A stretch of 64,000 bases of DNA from positions 62,001 to 126,000 of the forward strand of contig NZ_CACVBR010000006.1 in NCBI RefSeq assembly GCF_902728265.1, given 5' to 3'. Below are positions 26,501 through 35,455 of this stretch, piece after piece; the first letter of the stretch is position 1; every line of letters starts with the position of its first letter. The DNA comes from Chryseobacterium potabilaquae. Lineage in GTDB: Bacteria; Bacteroidota; Bacteroidia; Flavobacteriales; Weeksellaceae. The notes under the pieces were generated by a model. It searched no databases. It saw nothing but the letters and a program-made list of their open reading frames with translations, and had not been told where the DNA came from. Made by a program: the position numbers and the translations under genes.

Positions 26501-27814
26501 TTACTTTTTATTAAAAATTTTGAGAATCCTATTCGTTTCCTCATTCCTTGCTTTTCGTCTGTCTTGTCTTAAAGGAATAATTCCCAGTATAGAATTGCTG
26601 CTGTCAGTCAATATCCAGATTTTTTGTCTCGCTAAAATAGATAATTTTTCGTCCCTAAAAAATTTAGAAACTTTCTTTTTTCCTGAAAACCCAGACGGAT
26701 AAAACTCATCTCCATTGTATTGTCGCCTCAACCGTAAAGGAAACTGAAGTTTTGCCGCATCAAAGTCCCATTCAAAAACAGTATTGATTTCTTCTATCTC
26801 TTCCATTATATTTTCGAGATTTATGGTCATTTGGTTTTGTGAAACGTCATTATTTTCAATCAGGATATATTCATTACGGGTTTCTTTTTCCTTTTTGATA
26901 TTAATGACAATCAATTCTTCTCTATTTATGATTAATTGAAAATCTTTCGAAAAAAAAGAACTTCCTGATGCGGCACTGAAAATCTTTACAATTTCTTTTT
27001 CGTGAGTAAAACCATATTTTCTTAAAATCTCAAACTTAACAAAATCACTTTCTTGTATCAATTTGTTCTTGGATATAATGATATGATTTTTGTTAAATGT
27101 GGTGAGTTGTTTTTCTATTTCTGCAATTTGCTTTTGAACGAATTCCTTTGTTTGATAGAGGTAAGAAGAGCTTTTCCTGAAATTTTCTAAAAAGTGTTCA
27201 TTGGTTTCTACCAGCTTAGGAACTATCTCATTTCTGATTTTATTTCTTAAATAATCACTTTTTTTGTTGGAAAGATCTTCACGATATTCAATATGATGTT
27301 CTTTTGCAAATTGATAAATCTCATCTTTTGTAAAAGATAACAGGGGACGAAGTATATTATGATCATTGGAAGGAATCCCACTTAGGCCACTTAATCCGGC
27401 TGCTTTTGAAAGGTTAATAATGAATGTTTCGAGTTGATCATTCAAATGATGTGCAGTAACTAGAAATTCAAGATTTTCTTTTTCTTGAATTTGTTTAAAG
27501 AATGTATATCGAAGCTCTCTTGCCCAAACTTGGATGGAATTTTGAGGTTTATTATCTTCTTCAGAAACTTCATATAAATGAAATTTAATATGATTTTTCT
27601 CACAAAAATTTTGAACTACATTTTGGTCGGAATCAGAGTCTTTTCCACGAAGTTTATAATTGATATGAGCGATCTCAAATTTTAATCTAAAATGTTGGAA
27701 AAGAAATGCTAAAGTCATAGAGTCAGCCCCTCCACTCACCGCCAAAAGGTAGGTGTGATTAAGGGGAGTTTGAATGAGTTTTTCTAATTGATTTTTAAAG
27801 CTTGACTTTTTCAA
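26501..27814 (-). CDS. tilS: tRNA(Ile)-lysidine synthase TilS
   Basis: TilS converts C34 of the CAU-anticodon tRNA-Ile to lysidine, allowing AUA decoding. The ATP pyrophosphatase loop LLAVSGGADSMTLAF is near the N-terminus, HINYKLRGKDSD and TAHHLNDQLETFIINL follow, and the C-terminal substrate domain includes FYPSGFSGKKKVSKFFRDEK. I place the start at TTG 27814 (KKSSFKNQLEKL). The open frame continues upstream to 27949, but that extension crosses a TATCTTTG promoter box at 27840-27847 and the start of the divergent ompA gene. The resulting length of about 437 residues is normal. Confidence 0.88.
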   Translation of the reverse strand: MKKSSFKNQLEKLIQTPLNHTYLLAVSGGADSMTLAFLFQHFRLKFEIAHINYKLRGKDSDSDQNVVQNFCEKNHIKFHLYEVSEEDNKPQNSIQVWARELRYTFFKQIQEKENLEFLVTAHHLNDQLETFIINLSKAAGLSGLSGIPSNDHNILRPLLSFTKDEIYQFAKEHHIEYREDLSNKKSDYLRNKIRNEIVPKLVETNEHFLENFRKSSSYLYQTKEFVQKQIAEIEKQLTTFNKNHIIISKNKLIQESDFVKFEILRKYGFTHEKEIVKIFSAASGSSFFSKDFQLIINREELIVINIKKEKETRNEYILIENNDVSQNQMTINLENIMEEIEEINTVFEWDFDAAKLQFPLRLRRQYNGDEFYPSGFSGKKKVSKFFRDEKLSILARQKIWILTDSSNSILGIIPLRQDRRKARNEETNRILKIFNKK

Positions 27815-27839
27815 TATCTTTATGTGAGTTTTCTTTATG

Positions 27840-27847
27840 CAAAGATA
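27840..27847 (-). promoter_or_regulatory. -7 promoter box for tilS (and dsbD)
   Basis: The minus strand reads TATCTTTGC, a good TAnnTTTG match 25 nt upstream of the chosen TTG start. It argues against longer versions of tilS. Confidence 0.6.
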
Positions 27848-27873
27848 ATCTATATAATTCAATTGAATTTTCC

Positions 27874-27881
27874 TAACTTTG
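27874..27881 (+). promoter_or_regulatory. -7 promoter box for the OmpA-family gene
   Basis: TAACTTTG lies 21 nt upstream of ATG 27903, back to back with the tilS promoter. Confidence 0.6.
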
Positions 27882-27902
27882 ATTCGTCTAAAATGATTAT
27901 TT

Positions 27903-28739
27903 ATGAAAATTTTAAAAATCTTCGCAGTTTCTGCAATGGTGTTGGGCATGACGTCTTGTGTAAGTAAAAAACAATATGATGCACTTAGTGTAAACTACAA
28001 ACAGTGTATTGAAAACGTAGGTGAAAGACAAAGAGAAATTCAGGATCTTAAATCTCAGAATTCGGCTTTGACGGGTGAAAACAACCTATTAAAAAGCCAA
28101 CATGAGGCATTAAAGTCATCTTTAGATGCTTGTTTATCAAATACAGGAAAAAGTTCGTCTAATATTGATAAGCTAGTAGGTGAGATCAATGCATCGAATG
28201 CTTATATTAAGCAGCTTATATCAAGCAATGCCAAAAATGATAGTTTGAATTTAGCATTGTCAAACAAGCTTAAGAGATCGTTGGATAATGTAGCGGATGG
28301 GGATGTACAAGTTAAAGTATTGAAAGGGGTTGTGATGATTTCACTTTCAGATAAGATGTTGTACAAAACAGGAGATTATAATGTATTGCCAGCAGCTCAG
28401 GAAGTACTTGGAAAAGTAGCTAAAGTGATTAATGATTACGATAAATATTCAGTATTGATTGAAGGAAATACAGATAATGCACCACTCAATTCTCCAAATC
28501 TTCCAAAAGATAACTGGGATTTATCAGCTTTAAGAGGAACTGCTGTTGCTAAAATTTTACAAACTCAATTTGCCGTGGACCCTGCAAGAATTACTGCGGG
28601 AGGACGTTCCGAATATAATCCTAAAGCGACCAACATGAGTGTTACAGGAAGATCTGAGAATAGGAGAACCGAAATTATCATCATGCCAAAACTTGATGAA
28701 TTTATGAAGCTAATGGATATTGCTCCTGTTAAGAAATAA
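27903..28739 (+). CDS. OmpA-family peptidoglycan-binding lipoprotein
   Basis: A 278-residue envelope protein. The lipoprotein signal is MKILKIFAVSAMVLGMTSCV with Cys19. A coiled-coil region of about 90 residues follows (QREIQDLKSQNSALTGENNL). The C-terminal OmpA/MotB domain has VLIEGNTDNAPLNSP, NWDLSALRGTAVAKILQ, and GRSENRRTEIIIMPK, with the Asp and Arg that bind diaminopimelate in peptidoglycan. There is no beta-barrel, so it is a tether rather than a porin. It is transcribed alone, with a strong terminator behind it. Confidence 0.92.
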   Translation: MKILKIFAVSAMVLGMTSCVSKKQYDALSVNYKQCIENVGERQREIQDLKSQNSALTGENNLLKSQHEALKSSLDACLSNTGKSSSNIDKLVGEINASNAYIKQLISSNAKNDSLNLALSNKLKRSLDNVADGDVQVKVLKGVVMISLSDKMLYKTGDYNVLPAAQEVLGKVAKVINDYDKYSVLIEGNTDNAPLNSPNLPKDNWDLSALRGTAVAKILQTQFAVDPARITAGGRSEYNPKATNMSVTGRSENRRTEIIIMPKLDEFMKLMDIAPVKK

Positions 28740-28765
28740 AAAGAAATAAAATATATTTAAATCTA

Positions 28766-28795
28766 AAAAATCCCAGGAAAGCCTGGGATTTTTAG
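28766..28795 (+). terminator. terminator between ompA-like gene and small minus-strand ORF
   Basis: Stem AATCCCAGG / CCTGGGATT followed by T. It can serve both converging genes. Confidence 0.75.
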
Positions 28796-28948
28796 TTAGA
28801 TTACATCTTCTTTTTTTAGTAAAGAAATAATCCATTGTCGAAAAGAATGTTTTTTTCTAAGTTGTTTTTTTCTTTTAGAATCTATCATACTTTTTTGAGA
28901 TAGGACAGTTGGATTCTCATGGTTATTTTTTTTGACCTCCTCATGCAT
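28796..28948 (-). CDS. small basic protein of unknown function
   Basis: I do not recognise it. From ATG 28948 it gives 50 residues starting MHEEVKKNNHENP and ending FRQWIISLLKKEDVI, very rich in Lys/Arg with an amphipathic C-terminal helix. The frame is open further upstream to 28990, but a TATATTTG -7 box on the minus strand at 28973-28980 lies inside that extension, so the shorter start is preferred. It ends exactly at the shared terminator. A real gene is likely but not certain. Confidence 0.5.
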   Translation of the reverse strand: MHEEVKKNNHENPTVLSQKSMIDSKRKKQLRKKHSFRQWIISLLKKEDVI

Positions 28949-28972
28949 ATTTTGGTGTTTTGTATTTGATTG

Positions 28973-28980
28973 CAAATATA
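28973..28980 (-). promoter_or_regulatory. -7 promoter box for small basic protein
   Basis: TATATTTGC on the minus strand, 24 nt upstream of ATG 28948. Confidence 0.45.
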
Positions 28981-29093
28981 GGTTTTTCATTATTTCATAC
29001 GACTTATATTTTCATAGAATTTTATACGTAATTTTACTTTTAGAGATAAATATTAGTATGAGAATCGATTGCTTTTGTTTCTTATATTTTGGC

Positions 29094-29101
29094 TAAATTT
29101 G
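29094..29101 (+). promoter_or_regulatory. -7 promoter box for O-methyltransferase
   Basis: TAAATTTG overlaps the region just before an ATG at 29103. Transcription would begin near 29107, so the later ATG 29121 is the better start. Confidence 0.5.
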
Positions 29102-29120
29102 GATGATAAAAATTTATAAA

Positions 29121-29768
29121 ATGAGCTTTTTTGAAGAAAAAAACCCTGAAATGGATAGGTATTTGGAAACACACGCCTCTTCAGAACCCGAAGTTTTAAA
29201 AAAATTAAGAAAAGAAACGTATCAAAAAACCACCCAGCCTCATATGATTTCAGGCTATCAACAAGGAAGGTTATTGACTATAATTTCCAAAATGATACAA
29301 CCTAAAAATATTTTGGAAATAGGAACGTTTACAGGATATGCAACACTTTGCCTAGCTTCAGGACTTGCAAAGGATGGGAAAATTACAACGTTGGATATTA
29401 ATGAAGATCTAGCCTATATTCCCCAAAAATATTTCTCAGAAAGTGAATATTCAAATCAAATTGATTTTAAACTGTGTAATGCTAAAGATTTTTTACAACA
29501 GACTGATGAGGTTTTTGATCTTGTTTTTATTGATGCCGATAAAGAAAGCTATGCTGAATATTTCAGATTAATTAAGCCCAAAACAAAGTCGGGATCTGTA
29601 TTAATGTTTGATAATGTGTTATGGTATGGAAAAGTGTTAGAAGAATACCCCACTCTTAAGTCAACACAGATTATACAGGAATTAAACAATTTGATCGCAA
29701 AAGATGATGATTTTGAAAATCTTATTTTACCTTTGCGTGATGGAGTGAATTTCCTTAGAAGAAAATAA
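29121..29768 (+). CDS. SAM-dependent O-methyltransferase (caffeoyl-CoA OMT family)
   Basis: A 215-residue class I methyltransferase of the metal-dependent catechol/caffeoyl-CoA type. Features are QGRLLTIISKMI, the SAM loop ILEIGTFTGYATLCLASGL (about 70-88), the acidic TLDINED, the metal motif VFIDADKESYAEYF and FDNVLWYGKV. The start is ATG 29121, because the promoter box at 29094-29101 leaves no room for 29103. The natural substrate is unknown. It is followed by a C40 peptidase gene 47 nt later on the same strand. Confidence 0.88.
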   Translation: MSFFEEKNPEMDRYLETHASSEPEVLKKLRKETYQKTTQPHMISGYQQGRLLTIISKMIQPKNILEIGTFTGYATLCLASGLAKDGKITTLDINEDLAYIPQKYFSESEYSNQIDFKLCNAKDFLQQTDEVFDLVFIDADKESYAEYFRLIKPKTKSGSVLMFDNVLWYGKVLEEYPTLKSTQIIQELNNLIAKDDDFENLILPLRDGVNFLRRK

Positions 29769-29815
29769 TATTAATTTTTAACCCCTTCAATCCTCTAATT
29801 TTTAATCGATAGCTC

Positions 29816-30535
29816 ATGAATAAAGGGATTTGTATTGTTACGGTAGCACCTGTGCGTGCAGAAAACTCTGATAAAGCAGAAATCGTTACAGAGATTTTGT
29901 TTGGAGAAAGTGCCGATATTTTGGAAGTCAATAAAAATTGGACCAAAATAAAAATGCACTATGATGGCTATGAGGGATGGATGGATACGAAGCAAATAAA
30001 ACATGTTTCAGAGGCAGAATTATCAAAACGAAAAGTTACGGTCGTTACAGAAGATTTTTCTTCTGTAATTATGAATGATGGCAAAACACTATTGTCCATT
30101 GGCTCAGAAGTAGACTTTCCGGTGGTAGCATCCAGAAGAAGCCATGATTTACGTGAAAGTATTGCTTTAGCTGCAAGAGAATTTCTTAATGTCCCCTATT
30201 TATGGGGAGGAAAGAGTTTCTTTGCTGTCGATTGTTCCGGATTTACTCAGCTTGTTTATAAAGTACATGATATCAAATTGCCGAGAGATACTTATCAGCA
30301 GGCAGAAGTAGGAAATCCACTTACATTTGTCGAAGAAAGTCAGCCTGGAGATTTGGCTTTTTTTGAAAATGAGGAGGGAAGGATTATTCATGTAGGAGTT
30401 ATGCTAGAAAATCAAAAAATTATTCATGCTTCAGGAAAAGTAAGAATTGATACGCTTGATTCGACAGGAATTTTTAATAAAGAAATGAATAAGCACACTC
30501 ACAAGCTTAGGGTGATTAAAAATGTAATTAACTAG
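29816..30535 (+). CDS. NlpC/P60 (C40) cell-wall peptidase with SH3-like domain
   Basis: A 239-residue putative gamma-D-glutamyl-diamino acid endopeptidase acting on peptidoglycan peptides. Residues 1-75 form an SH3b-like domain (GICIVTVAPVRAENSDKAEI, WTKIKMHYDGYEGWMD). The catalytic domain has LWGGKSFFAVDCSGFTQ with the nucleophile Cys, and HVGVMLENQKIIHASG with the catalytic His. No N-terminal signal peptide is visible, which is typical of YkfC-like cytoplasmic enzymes that recycle muropeptides. The next gene starts 5 nt later. Confidence 0.9.
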   Translation: MNKGICIVTVAPVRAENSDKAEIVTEILFGESADILEVNKNWTKIKMHYDGYEGWMDTKQIKHVSEAELSKRKVTVVTEDFSSVIMNDGKTLLSIGSEVDFPVVASRRSHDLRESIALAAREFLNVPYLWGGKSFFAVDCSGFTQLVYKVHDIKLPRDTYQQAEVGNPLTFVEESQPGDLAFFENEEGRIIHVGVMLENQKIIHASGKVRIDTLDSTGIFNKEMNKHTHKLRVIKNVIN

Positions 30536-30540
30536 CTTTT

Positions 30541-30996
30541 ATGAAGGTTTCTGGAATATTACTGGGTATTAATATCACTTTGCTCTTATTTATATGGATT
30601 TTTACAGCATACAATTATGCGGGACTTCCTGAAATTATTCCTACCCATTTTCTTATCAATCGAGAGATTGATGGAGAAAGTCATAAAGGGATTATTTGGT
30701 TTTTACCATCAATAGCAACCTTCATTTTTTTTATTCTGTTTGCTATTACTAACGATCCTAAATCCCCAATGCTTACTATTCCGGATAGCTTCCGAAATGG
30801 AGAAACATTAAAGCTATTTTCTTTTACCATATCTATTCCACTGCTATTGTTATTTGGAGATACACTAGTTGAAACTGTTCTTATTACTCAGGGCAAACTT
30901 CAAGCTCTTAGCTATATGGCCATGTTTTTATTAAGCCTTCTATTTTTTACTTTGGGAGTTTGGATTTTTGTAATGAATAAAAAAGAAAAATCTTAA
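30541..30996 (+). CDS. small membrane protein with DUF1648-like region
   Basis: A 151-residue protein with four predicted membrane helices (about 5-25, 52-70, 93-112 and 123-145). The segment AGLPEIIPTHFLINREIDGES between helices 1 and 2 is the signature of the DUF1648 family, found near ABC and SdpI-type immunity proteins. It is 5 nt after the C40 peptidase and 21 nt before waaA, so it is probably cotranscribed. Function unknown. Confidence 0.75.
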   Translation: MKVSGILLGINITLLLFIWIFTAYNYAGLPEIIPTHFLINREIDGESHKGIIWFLPSIATFIFFILFAITNDPKSPMLTIPDSFRNGETLKLFSFTISIPLLLLFGDTLVETVLITQGKLQALSYMAMFLLSLLFFTLGVWIFVMNKKEKS

Positions 30997-31017
30997 CAGG
31001 TAGAAATTTTTGATTAA

Positions 31018-32250
31018 ATGTCTATATTCTATAACATATTTATCCATGTACTCATCGTAGGGCTGAAGTTGCTTGGATTGTTCAATAATAAAGCCAAAAA
31101 AGGATTTGAAGGTAGGAGAAACTCATTAGAGTCGGTAAGGTCAGCTTTTTCAAAAGAAGATTTTGTTATATGGATGCATGCGGCAAGTTTGGGAGAATAT
31201 GAACAAGGATTACCTGTTTTACAAAGACTAAAAAAGCAATTCCCGGATCATAAAATTCTCATAACTTTTTTTTCACCTTCAGGATACGAAAATGTCATTA
31301 ATAAAAAGCACTTTGCAGATGCCATTTGTTATTTACCATTTGATAAAAAGAGTATTATCAGGGAGTTTATATCAGGATTTAATACTAAACTATTTTTTAC
31401 GGTAAAATATGATTATTGGTATAATTTATTACATGAGCTAAAGAGTAATGGAGTAAAAGTCTATGTGATTTCGGCCTTGTTTTATGAAAAACAAGTATTT
31501 TTTACAGTGTATGGAAAATGGTTTGTGAGTCAGTTGCAAAAAAATGTAGATTGGTTTTTTCATCAAACAGAAATTTCGTGTATGCTAGCTAAAAGAATTG
31601 GACTCAATAATTCTTCTTTTACCGGAGATACTCGTTTTGACAGAGTAAAACAATTAAGAGAAAGAGATAACCATGTGAATTTTATAAAAGAATTTATTGG
31701 TGATAATAAGACTGTTGTTTTTGGAAGTTCTTGGCATGCCGAGGAAAAAATGGCAGTACAGATCGCCGAAAAAAATACTGAGATAAAAATTATTATTGCG
31801 CCTCATGATTTGAAAAGAATATCACATATAAAGCAACTCTTTCCCCATGCTTTATTATATAGTGAGATAAATACATCTCAATTTCCTGTTTCTAATGCTC
31901 AAATATTAATTATTGATAGTATTGGAATGTTATCTAAATTATATTCGTACGCTGATATAGCTGTTGTGGGAGGAGGGTTTCATGATGCGGGGCTTCATAA
32001 TATCTTAGAAGCAGCCACTTTTGGAATTCCCGTAATTTTTGGAAATCATTACAAAAAAAATCCGGAAGCTGATGATTTAATTAGGGTAGAAGGAGGTAAG
32101 TCTTTCAAAGATGATGAGTCGGCTGCAGCATTTCTTTTATTTATTCTTAAGGATAATAAAACCCTTCAGTATATGTCTCAAAATGCTCAAAGGTTTGTTG
32201 ATGAAAAACCTGATGCAACGGAATTAATTGTTGAAAAAATATTATTTTAG
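31018..32250 (+). CDS. waaA: 3-deoxy-D-manno-octulosonic acid transferase
   Basis: WaaA/KdtA adds Kdo from CMP-Kdo to lipid A on the cytoplasmic face of the inner membrane. The 410 residues begin with a membrane anchor (YNIFIHVLIVGLKLLGLF), followed by IWMHAASLGEYEQGLPVL with the catalytic Glu, and the GT-B second half with VFGSSWHAEEK, DSIGMLSKLYSYADIAVVGGGF and HNILEAATFGIPVIFG. Length is normal. It ends over the tail of the converging gene at 32242 by 9 nt. Together with lpxB at 61632 it shows that this organism makes lipid A with Kdo. Confidence 0.95.
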   Translation: MSIFYNIFIHVLIVGLKLLGLFNNKAKKGFEGRRNSLESVRSAFSKEDFVIWMHAASLGEYEQGLPVLQRLKKQFPDHKILITFFSPSGYENVINKKHFADAICYLPFDKKSIIREFISGFNTKLFFTVKYDYWYNLLHELKSNGVKVYVISALFYEKQVFFTVYGKWFVSQLQKNVDWFFHQTEISCMLAKRIGLNNSSFTGDTRFDRVKQLRERDNHVNFIKEFIGDNKTVVFGSSWHAEEKMAVQIAEKNTEIKIIIAPHDLKRISHIKQLFPHALLYSEINTSQFPVSNAQILIIDSIGMLSKLYSYADIAVVGGGFHDAGLHNILEAATFGIPVIFGNHYKKNPEADDLIRVEGGKSFKDDESAAAFLLFILKDNKTLQYMSQNAQRFVDEKPDATELIVEKILF

Positions 32251-32868
32251 AAAACCTTGGCTTTTTATTTCTTTTAAGATGAGATCTATATCTTTAGGAA
32301 TCTCATCACATTTCAGCCAATTGAAATTTAAATGATTGTTGCTACATAGCTTTTCTAGAGAAGGGTTTTTATGAATTCTTATATTAGTATTTTTAAATAA
32401 TTCATCTATTTCTATCCAATAGTCTTCATCTAGTTTTTTAATTAAAACTAAAGTTTTAAAGATCTTATTAATGAGGTAAAGATATAACTTATAGGTATTA
32501 TTAAACCTTAGTTTAATGAGGTCCTCATTGGATTCTAAAATTTTATTAATTAATAATAGATTAAGATAAACGTCTCCAAATTTGTCGGTGGTTATTTTAA
32601 CATGTTCGGTAATCTCGGCACTTATTTTTCGAATAATACTTAAGTAATATTGGGGATTTCCTATATGCTTTGAAGCTAATAAAAGTTTTTCGTGAATATC
32701 CTCCTCCATTTTTTCTCTCTTATCATCGGTGGTTTCCAAGTCAATAAGTTCAAAATATAATTTTTTAGATAAAAGCTTATCCTTTTTTAATAACCTGAAT
32801 ATAAGACGATCTTTGTCTTTGGAAGAAAATGCGCTTATGGCTGCTTTAAATTCTTTTGAATATTCCAT
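32242..32868 (-). CDS. hypothetical cytoplasmic protein (DUF5929-like size, unassigned)
   Basis: I do not recognise this 208-residue protein with confidence. It is charged (Lys, Glu, Asp), almost fully alpha-helical by appearance, with no signal or membrane helix and a C-terminal motif FNWLKCDEIPKDIDLILKEI. It starts at the same base where the upstream glycosyltransferase gene ends (32868), so they are translationally coupled. It converges on waaA with a 9-nt overlap. A structural or regulatory partner of the surface-glycan genes is a guess. Confidence 0.7.
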   Translation of the reverse strand: MEYSKEFKAAISAFSSKDKDRLIFRLLKKDKLLSKKLYFELIDLETTDDKREKMEEDIHEKLLLASKHIGNPQYYLSIIRKISAEITEHVKITTDKFGDVYLNLLLINKILESNEDLIKLRFNNTYKLYLYLINKIFKTLVLIKKLDEDYWIEIDELFKNTNIRIHKNPSLEKLCSNNHLNFNWLKCDEIPKDIDLILKEIKSQGFLK

Positions 32869-33623
32869 TAATTGAATATTTTAGAATATTTCATGAATCC
32901 GTTCATTGCCCAATTAGCCGTATAATAGAGCGATTTTAATGTGGAAAACCCCATGAAATCTTTATATACAAGATATTGATCTTTAATAATGTTTTTTTTC
33001 TTTCGGGAAACACTATTTTCCCTCATTCTATACTTTGCCATAGTTTTATCTATGGGATGTCCTTCGGTAATTACTTTTAAAAGATTAAGCCACATCACGT
33101 GATCTTCGCGTTTACTTTTTATGGGAAAATAAAATTTTCCTGCTCTTTTGGTATCATACATGGTAGAAACAGGAGCAAGTCTACATGTTTTTAATAAGTT
33201 ATGAAAAGTGACAATCCGATCTGCTTTAAAGACTTTTAATATAGGTTGTAACTTTTCATCACATCTAGAATAATTACAATATACAAGTTCTGCATGATGA
33301 TCTTGCATATAATCAATCATAGTTTCAAGATATTCCGGGTACCAAAAATCATCTGAATCCAAAAAAGCAATATATCTTCCCTCAGCTCTTTCAAGACTTT
33401 TATTTCGGGCATTTCCTGCTCCTCCATTTTTTTCAAGAACAACTAATTTTATTCTAGGATCATTATACTTGTTAATTATTTCAATCGTTTTATCATGGGA
33501 TAGATCATCCGTAATTAGCCACTCCCAGTTTTCATAGGTTTGATGTAGAACGGACTGTATTGTTTCCTCAATAAAATCTGCAGAATTATAGCATGGTGTA
33601 ATAATTGAAACAAGTTCTTTCAT
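32868..33623 (-). CDS. family 2 glycosyltransferase
   Basis: A 251-residue GT-A glycosyltransferase. The nucleotide-sugar site is SIITPCYNSADFIEETIQSV (about 6-25), then WEWLITDDLSHDKT, GGAGNARNKSLERA and the metal-binding DxD in YIAFLDSDDFW (about 88-98). The acceptor-side block SKREDHVMWLNLLK matches family members that build lipopolysaccharide or capsule sugars, such as ones resembling WcaA. It lies between a membrane acyltransferase and a hypothetical gene on the same strand, so a surface polysaccharide role is likely. Confidence 0.9.
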   Translation of the reverse strand: MKELVSIITPCYNSADFIEETIQSVLHQTYENWEWLITDDLSHDKTIEIINKYNDPRIKLVVLEKNGGAGNARNKSLERAEGRYIAFLDSDDFWYPEYLETMIDYMQDHHAELVYCNYSRCDEKLQPILKVFKADRIVTFHNLLKTCRLAPVSTMYDTKRAGKFYFPIKSKREDHVMWLNLLKVITEGHPIDKTMAKYRMRENSVSRKKKNIIKDQYLVYKDFMGFSTLKSLYYTANWAMNGFMKYSKIFN

Positions 33624-33646
33624 TGGTGTTTTATCAATTAATTAGG

Positions 33647-34690
33647 TTATAAAAATTTTTTCTCGTAAAAATGCCAAGATGTTACGCCTACTGTTATAAC
33701 AAATAATAAACATACGATTCCCATAAGAAAAGGATTGTAATCTTTAAATAACCCTAAACTTGTAAATGTTCTAATAATAGGAAAGTGAAATATATAAATA
33801 CCATAAGTGAAATCGCCGTATTTTCCGAAATTATTCAAGAATTTGAAAGAGTATACGATATACATAACGATTATACTTATCATGATAGGAGATACAAATT
33901 TAATGTGAAATATTAAATCTGTCCACACAGTAATTAATGCAATAATAATAAGCTTATTTTTATATTGTATAAATTTATCAAAGTTGAAGTAAACCAACAT
34001 ACCTCCTATAAAATAGCATAAGGATCCGGGAAGCTGTCGGGCGATGGAGGCCTGACCCTTCATCTCAAAGAAGTTGAGAAAAACTAATGAGAGGAAATAT
34101 AAAATAATCAAACTTATATTTCTGTATCGGTTATTTTTACCAAAAAGCAAAAATATCAAAGGAATAGCAAAGTAAAAAGACATTTCTATTTTCATTGTCC
34201 AGAGTGCTCCGTTTACCGCTTGATTGTTAAATACACAGGGTAGACTTGGAGCCTTGAAATTCATAAAAAGAGAGTTCCAAAATAAATATTTGTATACTTG
34301 AGAATTGCTAAAATATTCACTAAATGATAAACAGCTGATTAAGCTTAAAAGACTTGCCGCAAGAAAAACAACCAAAAGATATCCGGGAAGAATTCTACTA
34401 AATCGTTTCTTAAAATAACGAGATAGGCTAGAGGTTCTTTCGTAACTTCTAGCAATTAAAAATCCACTTACAATAAAAAAACCAAAAACGGCGATCTCTA
34501 CGGGACTATTTTCCAAGATTGCTAATTCTTTGGAAGAACTGAGAGTTCCCAGATGTCCGACAAAAACAATAAAAGCGAGAAGAACACGGATAAAATCAAA
34601 ATTATTTTTCGTTATGTCTTGCATTGACGTCTTATTTCTTGCAAAAATAACTTTTAAAAATAACTTTTTAATAAAATTTGAAATCCTCAT
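33647..34690 (-). CDS. membrane acyltransferase 3 family protein (OafA-like)
   Basis: A 347-residue integral membrane protein of the acyltransferase 3 family, which O-acetylates surface polysaccharides. It has about ten helices. The family signatures are NFDFIRVLLAFIVFVGHLG, with the essential His in FVGHLG (about 43), SGFLIARSYERTSSLSRYFKKR with the conserved Arg, and WTMKIEMSFYFAIP. It precedes the GT2 gene by 23 nt. The donor is presumably acetyl-CoA; the acceptor is unknown. Confidence 0.9.
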   Translation of the reverse strand: MRISNFIKKLFLKVIFARNKTSMQDITKNNFDFIRVLLAFIVFVGHLGTLSSSKELAILENSPVEIAVFGFFIVSGFLIARSYERTSSLSRYFKKRFSRILPGYLLVVFLAASLLSLISCLSFSEYFSNSQVYKYLFWNSLFMNFKAPSLPCVFNNQAVNGALWTMKIEMSFYFAIPLIFLLFGKNNRYRNISLIILYFLSLVFLNFFEMKGQASIARQLPGSLCYFIGGMLVYFNFDKFIQYKNKLIIIALITVWTDLIFHIKFVSPIMISIIVMYIVYSFKFLNNFGKYGDFTYGIYIFHFPIIRTFTSLGLFKDYNPFLMGIVCLLFVITVGVTSWHFYEKKFL

Positions 34691-34837
34691 AAGTATTTGC
34701 TATTTGCTAAATAAAGGTGATTTTAGGGGTAAAAGCATTTAAATTTTTGAAAATAAACAACTTTAGAATAATTTTTCACAAAAAACTATTAAATAAATCA
34801 AAAAAATTATAATTTTAGCGTCTGAAAAAATTGATAT

Positions 34838-35308
34838 ATGAAGAAATTAGCAGTGCTATTGGCAGGCTTATCACTATGGGTTGCTACTGGTTGTAACAAT
34901 GACGACAATACTATAGTAGAATACTCCCTTGTGGGAACTTGGATGCCCGTAAAAGAAGTTCTTACGACTGTCGAAACAGGAGAGGATCCTGTAACCGACG
35001 TCATTACTTATAATTCTTGCCAACAAGAATCCCGATGGGTATTTAATGAAGGATCAGGAGGAAAAAGAACAGATAAAGTGGCGAGTGGAACCGTGGGGCA
35101 GTGTGATACAAGCTTTGAACGTAATTTTACATATACATACGATAAAGGTGAAAAAAAAGTAAACATAAAATATCAAGGAATAGTAGAACCGGATAAAGGT
35201 AAAGTCGTTACACTTAATGATACTACATTCAATCTTATGATAGAAGATACGACAGACCCAACTGAATATCATTCTAAAACGTATACTTTTAAAAGAGTTA
35301 CACAATAA
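34838..35308 (+). CDS. lipocalin-like lipoprotein
   Basis: A 156-residue lipoprotein with signal MKKLAVLLAGLSLWVATGC (Cys19) followed by an Asn/Asp spacer. YSLVGTWMPVKEV then starts a small beta-barrel of the lipocalin-like type common in flavobacteria, with short antiparallel strands such as RWVFNEGSGG and FTYTYDKGEKKVNIKY. It has two further Cys, at SCQQES and GQCDTS, that may form a disulfide. It is a single-gene unit with its own terminator. The ligand is unknown. Confidence 0.82.
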   Translation: MKKLAVLLAGLSLWVATGCNNDDNTIVEYSLVGTWMPVKEVLTTVETGEDPVTDVITYNSCQQESRWVFNEGSGGKRTDKVASGTVGQCDTSFERNFTYTYDKGEKKVNIKYQGIVEPDKGKVVTLNDTTFNLMIEDTTDPTEYHSKTYTFKRVTQ

Positions 35309-35330
35309 CTCTGTATCCCAATATAATGAT

Positions 35331-35362
35331 AAAGACCGTATCGTAAGATGGGGTCTTTTAGT
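35331..35362 (+). terminator. terminator after lipocalin-like gene
   Basis: Stem AAAGACC / GGTCTTT (35331-35337 with 35352-35358) with a 14-nt loop, followed by T. Confidence 0.6.
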
Positions 35363-35415
35363 TTATACTTCCTTATAATAATTGAAAATTAAATTCTCAT
35401 TTCTTTTAAAATCGC

Positions 35416-35423
35416 TAATTTTG
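35416..35423 (+). promoter_or_regulatory. -7 promoter box for leuS
   Basis: TAATTTTG, a TAnnTTTG match, leaves a leader of about 60 nt before the leuS GTG start. Confidence 0.5.
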
Positions 35424-35455
35424 TCCTTCTTTACTTTTAAAAGAAAAATCTTAAA

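Noticed and set aside
26500-26544. Longer start for DsbD
   Set aside because: The extra 15 residues overlap tilS and would precede a normal signal peptide starting at 26499.
27815-27949. N-terminal extension of TilS
   Set aside because: It covers the tilS -7 box and the start of the divergent ompA-like gene, and has no TilS similarity.
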